NCBI RefSeq assembly: GCF_003290185.1
Contig: NZ_QNFY01000009.1
Span: 124,001 to 188,000, forward strand
Direction of reading: 5' to 3'
DNA from: Chryseobacterium lathyri
GTDB taxonomy: Bacteria; Bacteroidota; Bacteroidia; Flavobacteriales; Weeksellaceae
DNA length: 64,000 nucleotides
The number at the start of each line of letters is the position of its first letter. Positions within the stretch are counted from its first letter, which is position 1. The position numbers and the translations under genes are program-made. Positions 53,566 to 62,069 of the stretch are shown in pieces. Under the pieces are notes generated by a model. That model worked only from the letters and a program-made list of their open reading frames with translations, was not told the DNA's origin and searched no databases.

Positions 53566-54231
53566 TTAAAAAGCAGACTGGTTTGACCATCCACCTATAG
53601 GCCCTAAATACATTATAGTATATCCAGCTCCTGCAGTTATATGTTGTGTAGCAGTTTCTTTTACAGCTACTTGAGGTGTTAAAACCATTCTAGTTCCTTG
53701 GTTTGAGATGTAATATTTTTTTCCTATAGGTGCTCCAGCTGGAAAGTTTAGAGTAACATCAACGGCGGTAGGTTTCATTAAAATAATATCATCAGTAAGA
53801 AGGGCATTATAGCTAGCATCTAAGATATAATTGCCATTATTAGCAACAACCAAAGGAGCGCTACCTCCAATGGTAGCCCATTTTGCTGGCATACCCGGTC
53901 CTTGTGAAGTAATTACATCTCCAGCATTACCAGCATTACCATCGGAGGTAGCGGTTCCACCTAAACGGATTTCCGGATCTATCTGTATGGCAGTCCCTGC
54001 TGCTACATGGAGTTTTGCCCTTGGCTGGGTAGTACCTATTCCTAATTGTCCTGAAGTGGTCACTACGATATCATTGGCTTGTTGTGTCGCAGTTGGAACT
54101 CCTGTAGTGTTGTTGTCTTTACCCCCATCAATATTGAAAACTCCTTGGGGGTTGGCAGTGTTGATACCCACTTGAGAAAAAGCCACTGCTGAAACCAACA
54201 GGGCAACTAATGTTAATACATTTTTTTTCAT
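53566..54231 (-). CDS. Secreted protein of the VGINT-NP surface family
   Basis: A 221-residue protein with a signal peptide (MKKNVLTLVALLVSAVAFSQ) and the start VGINTANPQGVFNIDGGKDN. This is a family I recognise as common in Chryseobacterium. The middle contains RAKLHVAAGTAIQIDPEIRLGG, like the DVNG segments of the neighbouring protein. The C-terminal ~80 residues (DIILMKPTAVDVTLNFPAGAPIGKKYYISNQGTRM) form a beta-rich domain. Probably secreted to the surface. It is 169 bp upstream of the larger protein gene and probably shares control with it. Confidence 0.7.
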   Translation of the reverse strand: MKKNVLTLVALLVSAVAFSQVGINTANPQGVFNIDGGKDNNTTGVPTATQQANDIVVTTSGQLGIGTTQPRAKLHVAAGTAIQIDPEIRLGGTATSDGNAGNAGDVITSQGPGMPAKWATIGGSAPLVVANNGNYILDASYNALLTDDIILMKPTAVDVTLNFPAGAPIGKKYYISNQGTRMVLTPQVAVKETATQHITAGAGYTIMYLGPIGGWSNQSAF

Positions 54232-54297
54232 TGTATTTTTGATTTTAAGTTAGTAAACGTTGTGTACTTTTTTAATTTTCATATACTGTCACATAGT

Positions 54298-54565
54298 TCA
54301 GTTTTCATTGTATATAAGTTCTACTTCCAAAATGTTTGAAACAATTGTTTCTTTTAAGATGTAAACAGAATCTATATTCCCTGTTGTGCAAGTAAAAGGG
54401 TTTGTATACAAGTGTATACTATCTGATAAAAAAAATTCGTATTCTTCTTCAATTTGAATTTGAGTAGATAGAAAAACAAAAGAAAAGACACAAAAACATG
54501 AACAGTAATTGTTTACTATTCTGAGGAAAGATATTCCCTGTTTTTATGCCTTTTTTTCTCATCAT
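54298..54565 (-). pseudogene. Possible frameshifted small secreted-protein gene
   Basis: The 540-bp gap between the secreted-protein gene and the sensor gene holds a minus-strand frame starting MMRKKGIKTGNI and a different frame that reads a hydrophobic segment (FCVFSFVFLSTQIQIEEEYEFF) followed by about 50 non-repetitive residues to a stop at 54298. Joined with one frameshift they would make a ~90-residue secreted protein. The rest of the gap shows only AT-rich DNA. Confidence 0.3.
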
Positions 54566-54724
54566 TTGTTTTTTTTAAAATTGTAGGGCAAATATCCCTT
54601 CATGATATTATATTACAAAAAATAGACATGTTACAAAGTTATTACATTTTATAACACACTCATATACAATACATTAAAACCATTCCATTACACAAATGTT
54701 ACATGAATATTACCAAAAAAATTA

Positions 54725-54732
54725 TACCTTTG
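54725..54732 (+). promoter_or_regulatory. Putative -7 element for the TPR-HTH sensor gene
   Basis: TACCTTTG fits TAnnTTTG, 39 bp before the preferred ATG at 54772. This supports that start over the in-frame ATG at 54703, which would lie upstream of the transcript. Confidence 0.5.
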
Positions 54733-54771
54733 TGTTTCACAAATGTTAGCCTAATCAAATATTTTCAATTT

Positions 54772-56244
54772 ATGAAGTCTATTTTTATGTTTTTTTTCCT
54801 TTTCTCGTTTATGGGGTATTCTCAGAGTAAAGAAGTAAAAAAAATAGATTCTTTACTTCAATTGTCTTCAGAGTATAAGTTTAAAGATATGCTCAAAGTT
54901 CTTTCTTATACTAGACAAGCTGTCAGTATTGCTGAAAAAATAAACAACAATGAGCTTATTTATAAATGCTACCTTGAAATAGCTGATAATCTTTACACTT
55001 TAAACTTAAATGATAAAAGCTTGCAGTATGCTTCAAAAGCCGATAAAATATTGCCTAAGAAAAGTAAAGTGCAACAAGCTAGACTAAATGAAATCAAAAT
55101 AATAAACTTTGCTGCATTAGGATTGGAAGAACTTGAATTGGAAACAGCTAATAAAAATTTATCAATCCTTTTAACTGAAAACTCAAACAAATCAAAAGAA
55201 ATAAAAGCTAGGACATTTGCGTATTTAGCAAACTATTATGAACGTAAAGAAGATTACGAAAAAGCCAATCAATTTATAGATAAAACAATTAAGTTAAATA
55301 ACGAAATCTCTGATCCCAAACCTATAGATACTTACATCCAGAAAGCTGATATATTAATGAAAACCCAACAATGGGATTCTTCATTCATTTATCTACAGAA
55401 AGCTTTTGATGAATATAAAAGCAAAAAAAATCAATCTAGTCAATACAATCTTCTATGGGCTTTAGGAGACTATTACTATCTATCAGGAAAATATTTAAAG
55501 GCTTTGGATAGCTATAGAAAATCCTTGGAAGATATGAATAAGTTTAAAGTAGTTGATATTGAATGTGCAATGTCAATAAAAGAAAATATCTACCGTATTT
55601 ACGAAGCCTTAGGCGATGAGAAAAACAGGGAAAAATATTATACTGAATATCAAAAAGATTACGCTCAATATAATAAGGTAAACAATAAGGGGCTTTTAAA
55701 AGCAGTTGATTTAATATTGGATGAAAAAAAAGGAGAAGACAGAATTGCAAAAGAAAGGGCTATAAAAGTTGCTTTCATTGCTAGTGGAACTTTTCTCATT
55801 CTTCTTATTTTTCTGATCTACTTTTATTCCAGAAACAAAAAGATGAAGAAAAAGAAGTTAAAGCTTGTCCTTCAAAAAGATATTTTAATTAAGGAAAAGC
55901 AAAGATTAGAATCGGAAAAAATAAGTATTAGCAAAAAGGCCAACGAAAATCAATTCAATGAATTATTTTCTCTAGCTAAAAATAACAGCCCTGAATTTTT
56001 AATATTATTTGAAGAACTCTATCCCAATTTTGTGAAAAACTTAAAAGAAATAAATCCAAAAATCCGCAATTCGGAACTCTACTTCTGTGCACTTGCATTT
56101 CTTAATTTTTCCACGAAAGAAATCTCTCATTTTACTTTTGTTTCTGTTGCAGCAGTACAATTAAGAAAATACAGAATCCGAAAAAAATATAACATTTCAT
56201 CAGAAGAAAACTTTAATATATGGATGAAAGCCTTAAATGATTAA
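54772..56244 (+). CDS. TPR-transmembrane-HTH sensor/regulator
   Basis: A 490-residue one-component sensor. Signal peptide (MKSIFMFFFLFSFMGYSQS), about seven TPR-like helix pairs outside the membrane (residues ~35-330), one membrane helix (VAFIASGTFLILLIFLIYFYS, about 350-370), a coiled coil (KKKKLKLVLQKDILIKEKQRLESEK), and a cytoplasmic C-terminal HTH (FLNFSTKEISHFTFVSVAAVQLRKYRIRKKYNI, LuxR-like helices). An external signal would be passed to DNA directly without a kinase. It is divergent from the two secreted surface genes across 540 bp, so it may regulate them. Confidence 0.78.
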   Translation: MKSIFMFFFLFSFMGYSQSKEVKKIDSLLQLSSEYKFKDMLKVLSYTRQAVSIAEKINNNELIYKCYLEIADNLYTLNLNDKSLQYASKADKILPKKSKVQQARLNEIKIINFAALGLEELELETANKNLSILLTENSNKSKEIKARTFAYLANYYERKEDYEKANQFIDKTIKLNNEISDPKPIDTYIQKADILMKTQQWDSSFIYLQKAFDEYKSKKNQSSQYNLLWALGDYYYLSGKYLKALDSYRKSLEDMNKFKVVDIECAMSIKENIYRIYEALGDEKNREKYYTEYQKDYAQYNKVNNKGLLKAVDLILDEKKGEDRIAKERAIKVAFIASGTFLILLIFLIYFYSRNKKMKKKKLKLVLQKDILIKEKQRLESEKISISKKANENQFNELFSLAKNNSPEFLILFEELYPNFVKNLKEINPKIRNSELYFCALAFLNFSTKEISHFTFVSVAAVQLRKYRIRKKYNISSEENFNIWMKALND

Positions 56245-56467
56245 CCTTAATGTTGGAATGCCTGAACAATACATTTATTGTTTTGTAATTACTAAGTATT
56301 CAACTATCTTGTTGTAATAAATTTTTTAGCGAATCCATGTCTTCATTTTAATACTATAAAACCATTGAACATTCGTTCTATTCTGTTTGGGAAAAAGAAA
56401 AAGGTTGAAAGTTCGAAAATAAAGACTGTTGCTAAAACTGCCATTTTTCAGCAATAAAGTTTATGAT

Positions 56468-57619
56468 TTACGCTTTCCTGATTGTTATTCTGAATGTAGT
56501 TCCCTTTCCTACTTCAGTTTGGGAAATTTTAATATCACCTTTATGATATTCGTGAATAACTCTTCTCGCCAGTGAAAGTCCCAGCCCCCAACCTCTTTTT
56601 TTAGTGGAATAACCTGGTTTAAAAGCGTTTCTTGCCTGCTGTTTTGTCATTCCGCTTCCGGAATCTTTAACCTCGATCAGGATATTTTTATTTCTTTCAA
56701 AAACGTACATCTCCAATGTGCCTTCTCCTTTCATAGCATCTACTGCATTTTTCACCAGATTTTCGATGACCCAGCTCATCAGGATCTTATTGTGAGGAAT
56801 AAGAATAGTATAGGTCGGAAGATGCAGGCTGAAATTTATTTTCTTAGAGATCCTTGTTTTTAGGTAATTATAATTCTCCACAATCGTCTCATTGAAATTC
56901 ATATCATTCAGCTCAGGAACGGATCCTATTTTAGAAAAACGCTCGGAAATAGTCCTCAGCCTTTCAATATCTTTCTCAATTTCGTATACCCCTTCAGACT
57001 CCGGATTATCCAGTTTCATAATTTCCATCCAACCAATCATAGATGATAAAGGGGTTCCGATCTGATGGGCAGTTTCTTTGGCCAGTCCGGCCCAGAGATA
57101 CCCTTCATCTGTTTTCTTAATCGTTCGGAGGAACCAGAATGAAAACAGAAAATAGCATAAAATAAAAAAGCCCAGTATAAAAGGAGAATATCTTAAATCA
57201 TTAAGCAACCGTGAGTTATCATAATAAACAAACTGATTATTTCCGTCAGGTATTTTTATTTCAATAGGCGGATAGCTTTTTGCCATTTTTTTGGCCAGAA
57301 GAGTTATCTGAACCGGATCATTCTCTATTTCCTGCGGAATATTTTTATGAACCATAGGTCGGTCATCCCTATCCAGCACAATCATTGGAATCGTGTTATT
57401 AGAACTGTATATTTTGAGAATCAGCTCCTGAACTTCCAGGCTGGGAGTTACTTCCTGCTGGAATTTCAGCGCACTTACCAGGATATCTACACGCTTGATT
57501 TCCTCTTTCCTGAGAAAATTAATAAGAACTGTTGAGGCCACCACGATAGTGACAACTACTAAAGTCATCAGTAAAAATATAATCCAGTTATTCAGTCTGG
57601 TAAGTATGGATTTCCTCAA
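56468..57619 (-). CDS. Membrane sensor histidine kinase
   Basis: A 383-residue kinase with two membrane segments (IIFLLMTLVVVTIVVASTVLIN, about 13-34; FILGFFILCYFLFSFWFL, about 146-164) flanking an external sensor of ~110 residues. H-box AKETAHQIGTPLSSM with phospho-acceptor His185, then N-box (ENLVKNAVDAM), G1 (VKDSGSGM) and G2 (GWGLGLSLARR). The start is TTG, since an in-frame stop lies 18 bp upstream and no ATG precedes the first membrane helix. It is 7 bp after the PBP4 gene on the same strand. No response regulator is adjacent. Confidence 0.92.
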   Translation of the reverse strand: MRKSILTRLNNWIIFLLMTLVVVTIVVASTVLINFLRKEEIKRVDILVSALKFQQEVTPSLEVQELILKIYSSNNTIPMIVLDRDDRPMVHKNIPQEIENDPVQITLLAKKMAKSYPPIEIKIPDGNNQFVYYDNSRLLNDLRYSPFILGFFILCYFLFSFWFLRTIKKTDEGYLWAGLAKETAHQIGTPLSSMIGWMEIMKLDNPESEGVYEIEKDIERLRTISERFSKIGSVPELNDMNFNETIVENYNYLKTRISKKINFSLHLPTYTILIPHNKILMSWVIENLVKNAVDAMKGEGTLEMYVFERNKNILIEVKDSGSGMTKQQARNAFKPGYSTKKRGWGLGLSLARRVIHEYHKGDIKISQTEVGKGTTFRITIRKA

Positions 57620-57626
57620 GCTGTTT

Positions 57627-58997
57627 TTATTTTAAGACATTCAGAATTTTCTGCAGTTCTGTATTTCCACTTCCCTGATAGTTATTAATAATGATTGAAA
57701 ATACATATTTTTTTCCGTCTTTGGCTGTATGATATCCTGCAAAAGATTTGGTATCCCTCATTGTTCCGCTTTTCATCTTCATTCCATTATCCTGAACAGG
57801 AAAGCCATCGTAATAAGCATCAAACCAGCTCTGTTTCTTTGCATATAGCAAGGCCTGAACTTCAGCTTTGGCGGCAACATAATTTTGCGGGGAAAGTCCG
57901 CTTCCATCGGCAAAATTGATCATATTCGGATTGATTCCTTTAGATTTCCAGAATTCTTTTAAATAAGCAACCCCGTTCTTAAAACTGGAATTGCCGTTCT
58001 TTTCTTTTCCTAAAGTTTTAATTAAAGCTTCCCCATAAAGATTGATACTTTTTCGGAGAAACCAATAGACTATTTTATCCAAAGTTGGAGATGCATAGGT
58101 AAGAATTATATTCTTCGGAGCTCCCGGTATTGCTTTCCCTTCCAGTTCGAGCTCTGAACTGGTGGTTATTTTTCCTGAGAGTTCAATGCCTGACTCTTTA
58201 AGCCATTGCTGTACTTCCGCTCCAAGCTGCATCGGCGGATTGGGAACAGCACCTGAAACCGTGACTGTTTTCCCTGCTGGCAGCGTACCATTGATTAAGG
58301 CTACATCAGAATGTGGTGCAGTAAAGATAAGACTCTGATCAGAGCTGCCTCCTGCCTTCAGATCATTGAGCCATTTTACATGTTCAAGTGGATAGGAAAA
58401 GCCTTTAAACTCTGTCCCGTTAATATTGATGTCAAACTGGTTTTCTCTCCAGTTTATTCCCCAAACTCCGGCTCCGTAATAGTTGCCGAGGTCATCCCAG
58501 GGCCATCCGCCTGGAATCGTCTGATGGTCAAAATAAGAATCATCAATCACCAGATTACCGGAGATCTTTGCAATTCCTGAGCTTTTAAAGGCATCAATAA
58601 GCTTCTTTTTAAAGTTTTCAGGTTTGTAGGCATCATATCGCCAGCTCCCCAAAGTAGGGTCGCCATTGGAACTGATCACAAAATCCCCGTTCAGAATTCC
58701 TGCAGATACATTTCCGGAATAACCGACTGTTGTTTTATAGGTGTAATTTTTTCCCAATGTTTCAAGAGCTGCACCGGCAGTGAAAATTTTCTGCGTAGAA
58801 GCTGTTGACAGGCCTTTACTACCCTGATATTCGTAAATAAATGTCCCGTTTTCATCGGTAACATAAAATGATAAACCGGATGACACTGCTCCCGAAGAAT
58901 CCATAAGATCTTTGGTGGCTTTATCCAGCTTCTGCGCAATATTCTGGGCAGACAGTACCTGAACCGACAGTATAAGAACTGCAAGTGTTTTCTTCAT
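57627..58997 (-). CDS. dacB: D-alanyl-D-alanine carboxypeptidase/endopeptidase (PBP4 type)
   Basis: A 456-residue S13-family peptidase that trims or cuts peptidoglycan crosslinks in the periplasm, with signal peptide MKKTLAVLILSVQVLSAQ. Active-site SxxK is STQK (67-70), SxN is SIN in RKSINLYGEALIKTLG, and KTG is KSG in MKSGTMRDTKSF. The large insertion domain characteristic of PBP4 lies between SxxK and SxN. It is co-transcribed with the downstream sensor kinase, which may respond to cell-wall state; that is inference. Confidence 0.95.
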   Translation of the reverse strand: MKKTLAVLILSVQVLSAQNIAQKLDKATKDLMDSSGAVSSGLSFYVTDENGTFIYEYQGSKGLSTASTQKIFTAGAALETLGKNYTYKTTVGYSGNVSAGILNGDFVISSNGDPTLGSWRYDAYKPENFKKKLIDAFKSSGIAKISGNLVIDDSYFDHQTIPGGWPWDDLGNYYGAGVWGINWRENQFDININGTEFKGFSYPLEHVKWLNDLKAGGSSDQSLIFTAPHSDVALINGTLPAGKTVTVSGAVPNPPMQLGAEVQQWLKESGIELSGKITTSSELELEGKAIPGAPKNIILTYASPTLDKIVYWFLRKSINLYGEALIKTLGKEKNGNSSFKNGVAYLKEFWKSKGINPNMINFADGSGLSPQNYVAAKAEVQALLYAKKQSWFDAYYDGFPVQDNGMKMKSGTMRDTKSFAGYHTAKDGKKYVFSIIINNYQGSGNTELQKILNVLK

Positions 58998-59098
58998 TGC
59001 AAGGCTTTTATAAATCTAAACTTATAGTAGACTGCACAAAGCACCTACTATTCAATTCCTGATCAAATATAATAAAAATAACAGCTAGTTTTGATGGC

Positions 59099-59791
59099 TT
59101 AAAGGATACTGCCCGCCTCTATTTCATAAGGTTCTTTGCCTTTTTCAAAGATCCTTGTCATTTCACTGCCCTCTACTGTAATCTTATCTCCGGTTCTTCT
59201 GATCCAGTTTCCTTCACGAAGTCCGATTACTTTTGTATCATTTTGGGTAAGGAATTCTCTGATCCTGGTTTCTCTTGTTTCCCCGTTATGCTTTAAATCG
59301 GGATTTGGGTCCAGATAATGCGGATTGAGATTGAACGGAACAAGACCCATACAGTCGAAACTTGGCGGATAAACAATAGGCATGTCATTCGTGGTTTTCA
59401 TATTCTGACCTCCGATATTGCTCCCGGCACTGCAGCCCAGATAGGCTTTTCCTGATTCAACATTTTTCTTCAGAACAGACATCAGTCCTTCTTCATGCAG
59501 TGTTTTTACCAGTAAGAAGGTATTTCCTCCGCCTGTAAAATATCCCTGTGCATTATTCAACGCTTCTGCTTTATTTTCAAATTCGTGAAGACCTTTTACT
59601 TTAATGTTGATGGTTTCAAAGAAAGAACGTGCCTTTGCCGTATAATCCTCATGGGAAATTCCGCCGGGTCTGGCAAAAGGAACAAAAATGATTTCATCAA
59701 CTCCTTTATATAGTTTAATTAATTCTTCTCTTAAATATTCTAAATACTCTCCTCCAAAAAGTGTGGAAGTGGATGCTAATATGATATTCAT
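59099..59791 (-). CDS. pepE: Peptidase E (alpha-aspartyl dipeptidase)
   Basis: A 230-residue S51 serine peptidase that cleaves Asp-X dipeptides. The nucleophile is in YLGCSAGSN (Ser about residue 121), preceded by GYFTGGGNTFLLVK and followed by DCMGLVPFNLNPHYLDP. This is the same family as cyanophycinase at the left end of the window, but a shorter cytoplasmic form with no signal peptide. Monocistronic. Confidence 0.93.
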   Translation of the reverse strand: MNIILASTSTLFGGEYLEYLREELIKLYKGVDEIIFVPFARPGGISHEDYTAKARSFFETINIKVKGLHEFENKAEALNNAQGYFTGGGNTFLLVKTLHEEGLMSVLKKNVESGKAYLGCSAGSNIGGQNMKTTNDMPIVYPPSFDCMGLVPFNLNPHYLDPNPDLKHNGETRETRIREFLTQNDTKVIGLREGNWIRRTGDKITVEGSEMTRIFEKGKEPYEIEAGSIL

Positions 59792-59986
59792 ACAGGGAAA
59801 TTATATTGATTATTAAAAAAATTGTTGAGTTACAAAGATAACTCAATCCCTGACGAATCAAAAATTAAGCTAAAAAAAACATTTTATCCGTTAATATTCT
59901 CTAAAAAAACTTAAAGGCTCTAAAATTTAAGTTTTTGTGGAATTATTATTGAATTTTAAAGAATAGAATTTTAAAAATGTAAGATT

Positions 59987-60550
59987 ATGAAAATGGCTAA
60001 AATTAATATTAAAAATTTGTTTTTAGGTTTAATAATTGCAGGAAGTGCAAGTCTTGTCAATGCGCAAACTACTAAAGTGGATAGTGCAAATAACACATCG
60101 AATACAGCTGCTACAGCTCAGACAGGAAGCAATTCCACTATCGATGGTCTTAAGAAACAAATTGAAACCAATCCAAAGGATACAGAAGCTCTCTCAAAAT
60201 TAGCTACAGCTTATCAGGAGGCTTCAGACTGGACCAATGCAGTTGAAACATGGAAAAAAATATCTGTTTTGTTACCGGACTGGGCCCCGTCTTATTACAG
60301 CCAGGCCTATGCCTATCAGTCTGCTAAAGATGATGCCAATGCCAAAATTGCTTATGAAAAGTATATTGCCTCTGTAAAACCTGCTGAAGTAGAGCAAAAT
60401 AAGAAAAACCTGGCTTATGCTTATTTTTATCTTGCTTTTACAGAACAGAAAAGTGACCCTAACAAAGCAAAAGAACATATTGCCAAGTCTATAGAATATG
60501 ATCCTACCAATCAGGATGCTGTAAAGCTTAGCAAAGTTTTAAATTCATAA
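59987..60550 (+). CDS. Secreted TPR protein
   Basis: A 187-residue protein with signal peptide (about MKMAKINIKNLFLGLIIAGSASLVNAQ), a Ser/Thr/Asn-rich linker (residues ~30-50), and then about three TPR units (DGLKKQIETNPKDTEALSKLATAYQEASDWTNAVETWKKI, PSYYSQAYAYQSAKDDANAKIAYEKYI, and KNLAYAYFYLAFTEQKSDPNKAKEHIAKSIEYDP). It probably scaffolds protein contacts in the periplasm. Partner unknown. It is followed by a strong terminator. Confidence 0.82.
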   Translation: MKMAKINIKNLFLGLIIAGSASLVNAQTTKVDSANNTSNTAATAQTGSNSTIDGLKKQIETNPKDTEALSKLATAYQEASDWTNAVETWKKISVLLPDWAPSYYSQAYAYQSAKDDANAKIAYEKYIASVKPAEVEQNKKNLAYAYFYLAFTEQKSDPNKAKEHIAKSIEYDPTNQDAVKLSKVLNS

Positions 60551-60556
60551 TAAAAA

Positions 60557-60590
60557 AATAAAATCCGGAAAATTTTCCGGATTTTATTTT
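60557..60590. terminator. Bidirectional terminator after TPR gene
   Basis: AAAATCCGGAAAA / TTTTCCGGATTTT perfect arms, with A/T tracts on both sides, between the TPR gene and the convergent YdeI-like gene. Confidence 0.88.
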
Positions 60591-60624
60591 TCCTATTGGT
60601 CTTATGATCTCAAACAGTTTATTT

Positions 60625-61113
60625 TCAATCAATTTTTTTACCGAAGAAATCCGTTTCCCCATGGAGATGCCTGATGATCTTTTCAATATTCCTTTCGATA
60701 CTAGCATCAGTTTTCAGATTATTGATATACCGGATCAGTTCGTTTCTTCTTGATGGGATCAGGCTTTCAAAATTACGGGTTGCTACAGCACTTCCTTTAA
60801 TGGCTGCATCCAGTTTAGGATGAATAGAAACGGTTCGGTCTGAATCATCAAATTCAATAGAAACTTCAATCATTTCACCTATTCTTTTGGGAGAATTTTT
60901 AAGCATTAAAAGATTCACATATAGTCTCCATTCCCCCAGATATCTCATCAGGTTCTGTCTAAATTCTTTTCCGTTTATCGTTCCTTTCACAGGAATAGGG
61001 CTTTTATCCTTTCCTGCTGCCCTGAAAATTTCAGTTAAGACCTCTTCAGGAACAAAAACAAAAGGATTGATACCGATAATTTCGAGTACGGCTGTAAAAC
61101 TGCTGTTTTTCAT
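60625..61113 (-). CDS. YdeI/OmdA-DUF1905 protein
   Basis: A 162-residue protein. The N-terminal half (KNSSFTAVLEIIGINPFVFVPEEVLTEIFRAAGKDKSPIPVKGTINGKEFRQNLMRYLGEWRLYVN) is DUF1905-like. The C-terminal half has a YdeI/OmdA helical domain (FESLIPSRRNELIRYINNLKTDASIERNIEKIIRHL). In other bacteria YdeI-type proteins protect against peptide antimicrobials; the role here is unproven. ATG 61113 is preferred to the TTG 9 bp upstream. Confidence 0.8.
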   Translation of the reverse strand: MKNSSFTAVLEIIGINPFVFVPEEVLTEIFRAAGKDKSPIPVKGTINGKEFRQNLMRYLGEWRLYVNLLMLKNSPKRIGEMIEVSIEFDDSDRTVSIHPKLDAAIKGSAVATRNFESLIPSRRNELIRYINNLKTDASIERNIEKIIRHLHGETDFFGKKID

Positions 61114-61119
61114 GTTTAA

Positions 61120-61127
61120 CAAAGATA
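61120..61127 (-). promoter_or_regulatory. Putative -7 element for the YdeI-like gene
   Basis: Minus strand TATCTTTG, only 6 bp before the ATG. As at cphB, the transcript would be nearly leaderless. Confidence 0.4.
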
Positions 61128-61225
61128 ATATTTTATATGAAATGAGTTGCGGGATATGTGATACGAGGTCCTGAGATTCAGGTTGTTTATAAATTATAAG
61201 TTACAAACATTCTTCAGCTCTTCTA

Positions 61226-61281
61226 TTCTAACTTCTAACTTCTAACTTCTAACTTCTAACTTCTAACTTCTAACTTCTAAC
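61226..61281. repeat. Heptanucleotide tandem array (TTCTAAC x 8)
   Basis: Eight perfect copies of TTCTAAC, with partial units on both sides (61221-61225 and 61282-61286). It ends 69 bp before the fsa ATG and 36 bp before its putative -7 element. Length variation by slippage is expected. Confidence 0.92.
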
Positions 61282-61322
61282 TTCTACCAAAATTAAAATT
61301 TTCCACTCACAAAGGGAATCAT

Positions 61323-61330
61323 TATCTTTG
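61323..61330 (+). promoter_or_regulatory. Putative -7 element for fsa
   Basis: TATCTTTG fits TAnnTTTG, 24 bp before the ATG. The heptamer array lies just upstream, where the -33 and upstream contacts would be. Confidence 0.5.
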
Positions 61331-61354
61331 CATGAATAAATCTAAACGAACGAA

Positions 61355-62008
61355 ATGAAATTTTTTATTGACACAGCCAATTTAGAGCAGATCAAAGAAG
61401 CAAGAGACCTTGGAATTTTAGATGGGGTAACGACCAATCCTTCATTAATGGCCAAAGAAGGAATCCAGGGGAATGAAGCGATCAAAAATCATTACAAAAC
61501 GATCTGTGAACTTGTAGACGGAGATATTTCTGCTGAAGTATTATCTACTACGTATGAAGAAATGATCAAGGAAGGTGATGAGTTGGCCGCTATCCACCCG
61601 AATATTGTGGTAAAGATCCCAATGATCAAGGACGGAATCAAAGCTTTAAAATATTTTTCCGATAAAGGAATCAAGACAAACTGTACGCTTATTTTCTCTG
61701 CAGGGCAGGCTCTTTTAGCCGCTAAAGCAGGGGCTACTTATGTTTCTCCTTTCCTGGGAAGATTAGATGATATCTCAACGGACGGATTAAACCTTATCCA
61801 GGAAATCAGATTAATTTTTGATAATTATATGTATGACACTGAAATTCTGGCAGCATCTATCCGTCACTCTATGCACATCATCGACTGTGCTAAAATCGGA
61901 GCAGATGTGATCACGTCTCCACTTCCTCCAATCTTGAGCTTGTTGAAGCATCCTTTAACAGACAGCGGATTGGCTCAGTTTGTAGCAGATTCTCAAAAAT
62001 TAGCTTAA
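61355..62008 (+). CDS. fsa: Fructose-6-phosphate aldolase / transaldolase-like
   Basis: A 217-residue (alpha/beta)8 barrel of the small transaldolase (TalC/FSA) family. Schiff-base Lys87 lies in [10 protein letters not shown], with other conserved parts [38 protein letters not shown] and SPFLGRLDD. It acts as a transaldolase in the pentose-phosphate pathway in many bacteria that lack the long form, or cleaves fructose-6-phosphate. Length is normal. The promoter is flanked by a heptanucleotide array that could alter its expression. Confidence 0.95.
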   Translation: MKFFIDTANLEQIKEARDLGILDGVTTNPSLMAKEGIQGNEAIKNHYKTICELVDGDISAEVLSTTYEEMIKEGDELAAIHPNIVVKIPMIKDGIKALKYFSDKGIKTNCTLIFSAGQALLAAKAGATYVSPFLGRLDDISTDGLNLIQEIRLIFDNYMYDTEILAASIRHSMHIIDCAKIGADVITSPLPPILSLLKHPLTDSGLAQFVADSQKLA

Positions 62009-62032
62009 TAATTGGCAACAATTTTCAGATAT

Positions 62033-62069
62033 AAAATCCCGAAACTTTCGTTCCGGGATTTTCTTTTAT
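62033..62069. terminator. Terminator between fsa and GLPGLI gene
   Basis: AAAATCCCG / CGGGATTTT arms with an imperfect inner stem, followed by TTCTTTTA. It can serve both convergent genes. Confidence 0.75.
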
